Origin: Actinomycetota bacterium
GTDB taxonomy: Bacteria > Actinomycetota > Acidimicrobiia > Acidimicrobiales > Ilumatobacteraceae
Length of the DNA: 9,751 nt
NCBI GenBank assembly: GCA_026393655.1
Contig: JAPKZT010000333.1
Coordinates: 1 to 9,751 of the forward strand
Direction: 5' to 3'
Below, one piece after another: positions 6,962-9,751 of this stretch. The notes under the pieces were generated by a model. It did not search any database and had not been told where the DNA came from. It saw only the letters and a program-made list of their open reading frames with translations. A program made the position numbers and the translations under genes. Numbering within the stretch: position 1 is the stretch's first letter; every line of letters starts with the position of its first letter.

Positions 6962-7839
6962 GTAGTAATCCAGCGATTGTTGATCCACTAAATACAGCGA
7001 AATTATTGATCGAGGCGTTGCCGTATATTCAACAGTTCGCAGGCAAAACTATCGTTGTTAAATACGGCGGCAATGCACTCGCTGGCGCAACTGATGACGA
7101 TGCACTCGGCGCCTTCGCTCGCGATATCGCGCTGTTGCATGCCGTTGGTATCAAGCCAGTTGTCGTACATGGTGGCGGTCCACAAATTTCTGCACTGATG
7201 GAGCGTCTTGGTAAGACTCCAACTTTTCATAACGGGCTGAGAGTTACTGACGCCGAAACTATTGAGATCGTCAGCATGGTGTTGCTCGGTACTGTCAACC
7301 CACAAATAGTTTCAGCGGTTAACTTTCATGGTGCACCGGCGGTTGGCGTGTCGGGTCATGATGCGAAGATGTTCGTAGTTGCGCCGCGTGATGAAGCGCT
7401 CGGCTTCGTCGGTGACATCACACGCGTAGACGCGACGATTGTTAAAGAACTTCTCGCTGACTCGAGAGTGCCAATTGTTGCCACGCTCGGTAGTCATCCA
7501 TCAGGGCAGGCCTACAACATCAATGCAGATACTGCCGCTGGTGCGTTGGCCGAAGCACTCGGTGCTGAAAAATTGATTTATCTAACCGACATCGAAGGTT
7601 TAAGAACTAATAAAGATGATGCTGGTTCGATAGTTCGTCAAGCGACAACATCACAACTCAGAGCAATGCTTGGTTCTGGGTCGATAGATGGTGGCATGAT
7701 TCCGAAAATTGAAAGTTGTATTGCTGCGATTGACCGTGGCGTTCATCGCGGGCATATTTTGGACGGCCGAATTGCTCACGTTTTGTTGCTTGAGTTGTTC
7801 ACAGATTCTGGTATCGGCACGATGGTCTCGAAGGGTTAG
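6958..7839 (+). CDS. argB: Acetylglutamate kinase
   Basis: Phosphorylates N-acetylglutamate with ATP, the second step of arginine synthesis and commonly the feedback-controlled one. The 293 residues contain KYGGNAL (Lys35), VVHGGGPQIS at 69-78, the NGLRVTD segment (Arg95), the NINADTAAGALAEAL substrate-binding segment near 187-201, LTDIEGL at 209-215, and SIDGGMIPK (Lys250). An N-terminal helix of about 25 residues before the first strand, and the C-terminal ELFTDSGIGTMV, resemble the arginine-inhibited hexameric enzymes. Arginine sensitivity is therefore inferred. The start overlaps the argC stop by 4 nt (ATGA), with only a weak TTGGAA upstream, suggesting coupled translation. The usual actinobacterial neighbour argJ is absent from between argC and argB. 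Confidence 0.97.
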   Translation: MSSNPAIVDPLNTAKLLIEALPYIQQFAGKTIVVKYGGNALAGATDDDALGAFARDIALLHAVGIKPVVVHGGGPQISALMERLGKTPTFHNGLRVTDAETIEIVSMVLLGTVNPQIVSAVNFHGAPAVGVSGHDAKMFVVAPRDEALGFVGDITRVDATIVKELLADSRVPIVATLGSHPSGQAYNINADTAAGALAEALGAEKLIYLTDIEGLRTNKDDAGSIVRQATTSQLRAMLGSGSIDGGMIPKIESCIAAIDRGVHRGHILDGRIAHVLLLELFTDSGIGTMVSKG

Positions 7840-7842
7840 GAG
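7838..7842 (+). promoter_or_regulatory. Ribosome binding site for argD
   Basis: AGGAG overlaps the argB TAG stop and lies 6 nt before the ATG at 7849. It is the strongest Shine-Dalgarno sequence in the arg operon. It fixes 7849 as the argD start, although that frame later breaks. Confidence 0.8.
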
Positions 7843-7848
7843 AAACAG

Positions 7849-9076
7849 ATGACTGCTAAACAATCTCACGCGTTTGCAACAAGTCAGACGGCAACCGCAA
7901 TTCTCGGTGGTCGTCCAGCGTGCCCGTTTATGCCAGTGTTTGGCGCCGCAGGTGATGTTCGAGCGCGGGCAGGGCACTCAGTTATGGGATGTAAACGGCA
8001 AGCGTTATTTAGATTTCTTATGCGGTATCGCCGTTACTTCACTCGGTCATAGTCACCCAGTGGTTGCGGCAGCTATTGCTCATCAAGCCAACACACTGAT
8101 GCATGTCAGCAACTTTTTTTCAAACCCCGTTGCATTGCAAACTGCAATCATGGTCGACGAACTAATTAGTCGCTCATCAGGTCTTGCATCAGGTGCTGGT
8201 CAGGTTTTCTTTTGCAACTCTGGTGCCGAAGCAAACGAAGCCGGTATCAAACTTGCCAGAAAGTTCGGCGGACGCGGCAAGCATGTGGTTGTTAGCGCGC
8301 TCGGAAGTTTTCATGGTCGAACCCTGGCTGCCCTCGCGGCAACTGGCCAACCTGAGAAACACGAACCATTTGCCCCGATGCCTGACGGGTTTCGTCATGT
8401 TGTGTTTAATGACATCAAGTCTCTTGAAGCATCACTTGATGCCTCAGTAGCCGCAGTTTTGCTCGAGACTGTTCAAGGCGAAGGTGGTGTGATTCCGGCT
8501 TCTAATGAATATTTGCAAGCAGTGCGAGAACTCTGCACGCAACGCGGCATTTTGCTGATGATCGACGAGGTTCAAACTGGTTTCGCTCGAACCGGCGAGT
8601 GGTTTGGTTTTCAGCACGCAGGTATCAATCCAGACGTAGTGATGCTTGCAAAAGCAATGGGCAATGGCATGCCGATCGGCGCATTATGGGCGCGCAAAGA
8701 AATAGCCGCTGTCTTCAAACCTGGCGATCATGGCAGCACGTTTAGTGGCACAGCGATTGCAACCGCCGCTGCGCGAGCAACAATTCAATTGATGATTGAT
8801 ATGGATGCGCCGAAAGTTGCGAAGCAGCGCGGCAAAGAACTTTCAGAAAAACTCCGCGCTGTAGATGGCGTCGTTGAAGTGCGTGGTAAAGGTTTGCTAT
8901 TGGCCGCCGAGTTGAAGCCAGAACTTGATGCAAAAAAGATTGCTTCACAATTATTAGATCAGGGTTTAATCGTCAACGGCGTTACGAGTCATGCTTTGCG
9001 ATTAGCGCCGCCGTTAACGGTTAGTAGTGCAGAGATTGACGAAGCAATCTCGATAATCAAACAGGTTGTGCAATGA
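7849..9076 (+). CDS. argD: Acetylornithine aminotransferase, interrupted by an apparent 2-bp deletion
   Basis: PLP enzyme that converts N-acetylglutamate semialdehyde and glutamate to N-acetylornithine and 2-oxoglutarate. The true 5' end is ATG 7849 with a strong ribosome binding site; its frame gives MTAKQSHAF up to the family segment CPFMPVFG, then diverges and stops at 8052. From about 7944 the homologous reading continues one base further on, with APQVMFERGQGTQLWDVNGK and then NSGAEANEAGIKLARK, ETVQGEGG, IDEVQTGFARTGEWFGF, the PLP-lysine segment MLAKAMGNGMP and GDHGSTFSGT, ending at TGA 9074-9076. Restoring two bases at GGCGCC would give 409 residues with normal spacing. Reading from TTG 7874 alone gives a non-homologous N-terminus. 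Either a sequence error or a recent mutation is likely. Function is certain for the family, uncertain for this copy. Confidence 0.9.
7942..7947 (+). other. Frameshift site in argD
   Basis: GGCGCC marks where the ArgD homology moves from the frame of ATG 7849 to the frame ending at 9076. An original GGCGCGCC, losing one GC or CG unit, would join the two frames exactly as PVFGAPQVMFERG. That restores the spacing seen in other ArgD proteins between the Tyr/Phe-Gly and the following Gly-x-Gly. Confidence 0.75.
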
Positions 9077-9086
9077 GGTCAGAGCG

Positions 9087-9751
9087 ATGAACATCAGACA
9101 TTTTCTTGACATCACAGATCTCTCGGCACGAGATCTTGGCAGCGTAATGAATTTGGCACAAGTTGAGATCTCTTCTTTGGGTCGACCGCTTTCTGACAAA
9201 GGTGTTGCATTGATTTTTGAAAAGCCTTCTAATCGCACGCGTCACAGCATGGAGATGGCTGTCGTGCAACTCGGCGGACATCCGATTTTTACGCGTGGTG
9301 AAGAAGTTGGTTTTGATCAACGTGAGACGGTCGAAGATGTCACGAGAATTATGGCCGGGTATCACCACGTTATTGCTGCGCGCGTATTTGAACATTCGAT
9401 CTTGCAACGAATGGCCGCGGTTTCAAGTGTGCCGATCATCAATATGTTGAGCGATCATTCTCATCCGTTGCAGGCACTTGCGGATTTGTTGACAATGCGC
9501 CAAGAGCTCGGCGAGCTTCGTAATAAAACTGTTGCATGGATCGGTGATTACAACAATGTTGCTAGGTCACTTGTTGAGGCGTGTGCACTTGACGGCATGC
9601 ATATTCGACTCGGTTGCCCCAAAGGTTATGGCGCAAACGAAATTGAGTTATCTCGTATCGCGAATCTTGGTGCCGCATCGGTTGAGCAATTTTCTTCAGC
9701 GCGAACTGCGTCAACTGGCGCTCATGCTGTTCACACAGATGTTTTCGTTTC
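9087..9751 (+). CDS. argF: Ornithine carbamoyltransferase, N-terminal part (3' end outside window)
   Basis: Condenses ornithine with carbamoyl phosphate to give citrulline. The frame is open from ATG 9087 to the end of the window, giving 221 of an expected 300 or so residues. It starts MNIRHFLDITDLSARDL, typical of the family. The carbamoyl-phosphate loop is EKPSNRTRHSME (Ser48 to Arg52), where most family members have STRTR. Then come MAVVQLGGHPIF, the ARVFEH segment with the second phosphate-contact arginine near 99, HPLQALADL at 126-134, and the ornithine-domain start WIGDYNNVARSL at 151-162. HPLQ and the NNVARSL type distinguish it from aspartate carbamoyltransferase. GAGG lies 8 nt upstream, overlapping the argD TGA. 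The gap from argD is 10 nt, so it belongs to the same operon. argR, argG and argH would be expected next but cannot be seen. Confidence 0.96.
   Translation, partial: MNIRHFLDITDLSARDLGSVMNLAQVEISSLGRPLSDKGVALIFEKPSNRTRHSMEMAVVQLGGHPIFTRGEEVGFDQRETVEDVTRIMAGYHHVIAARVFEHSILQRMAAVSSVPIINMLSDHSHPLQALADLLTMRQELGELRNKTVAWIGDYNNVARSLVEACALDGMHIRLGCPKGYGANEIELSRIANLGAASVEQFSSARTASTGAHAVHTDVFV

Noticed and set aside
7874..7900. TTG at 7874 as the natural argD start
   Set aside because: It gives an N-terminus (MQQVRRQPQF) unlike any ArgD and has no ribosome binding site at a proper distance. The frame from ATG 7849 has AGGAG and carries the family-like CPFMPVFG segment.
7940..7960. Programmed ribosomal frameshift in argD
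   Set aside because: There is no slippery heptamer, no stop codon at the shift point and no obvious stimulatory hairpin. A lost GC unit in GGCGCGCC explains the sequence more simply.

Overview
This window is a continuous, entirely plus-strand run of housekeeping and biosynthetic genes: infC (3' part) - rpmI - rplT - trmH/spoU-type rRNA methyltransferase - pheS - pheT - tag - argC - argB - argD - argF (5' part). The order translation factor/ribosomal proteins, then RNA methyltransferase, then pheST, then the arg cluster is a classic actinobacterial (Actinomycetota) arrangement. The intermediate GC content, very short intergenic gaps and the style of the ArgF and PheS proteins suggest a streamlined, probably aquatic, Acidimicrobiia-like lineage. 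That placement is inference, not shown by a marker gene.

Region 1 (1-979) encodes the end of initiation factor IF-3, bL35 and bL20. The infC and rpmI reading frames overlap by 44 nt. Region 2 (976-1746) is a SpoU/TrmH 2'-O-methyltransferase. Its frame is open back to the rplT stop but holds no ATG, GTG or TTG before codon 90, so a CTG start overlapping the rplT stop (CTGA) is the best explanation. Region 3 (1799-5220) is phenylalanyl-tRNA synthetase alpha and beta, overlapping by one base (TAATG). Region 4 (5243-5908) is the 3-methyladenine DNA glycosylase Tag, sitting between pheT and the arg genes.

Region 5 (about 5900-9751) is the arginine operon. Immediately before argC are two perfect 5-4-5 inverted repeats, 20 bp centre to centre, which look like tandem ARG boxes for ArgR. 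The second contains a perfect TATAAT whose predicted start point is at or within about 3 nt of the argC ATG, so the arg mRNA is probably leaderless. argC and argB overlap (ATGA), leaving no room for argJ, which usually sits between them in actinobacteria. argD is interrupted near its 5' end by what looks like a 2-bp deletion at a GGCGCC site. All downstream catalytic motifs are intact, so this is either a sequence error or a very recent lesion. argF runs off the window.

Together ArgC, ArgB, ArgD and ArgF cover the steps from N-acetylglutamate to N-acetylornithine and from ornithine to citrulline. The deacetylation/transacetylation step (ArgJ or ArgE) and argR, argG and argH are not in the window. 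I see no tRNA, rRNA, CRISPR array, insertion sequence or phage gene, no gene-free stretch longer than about 65 nt, and no dedicated novel system. The points worth attention are the arg control region, the missing argJ, the argD lesion and the non-canonical methyltransferase start.
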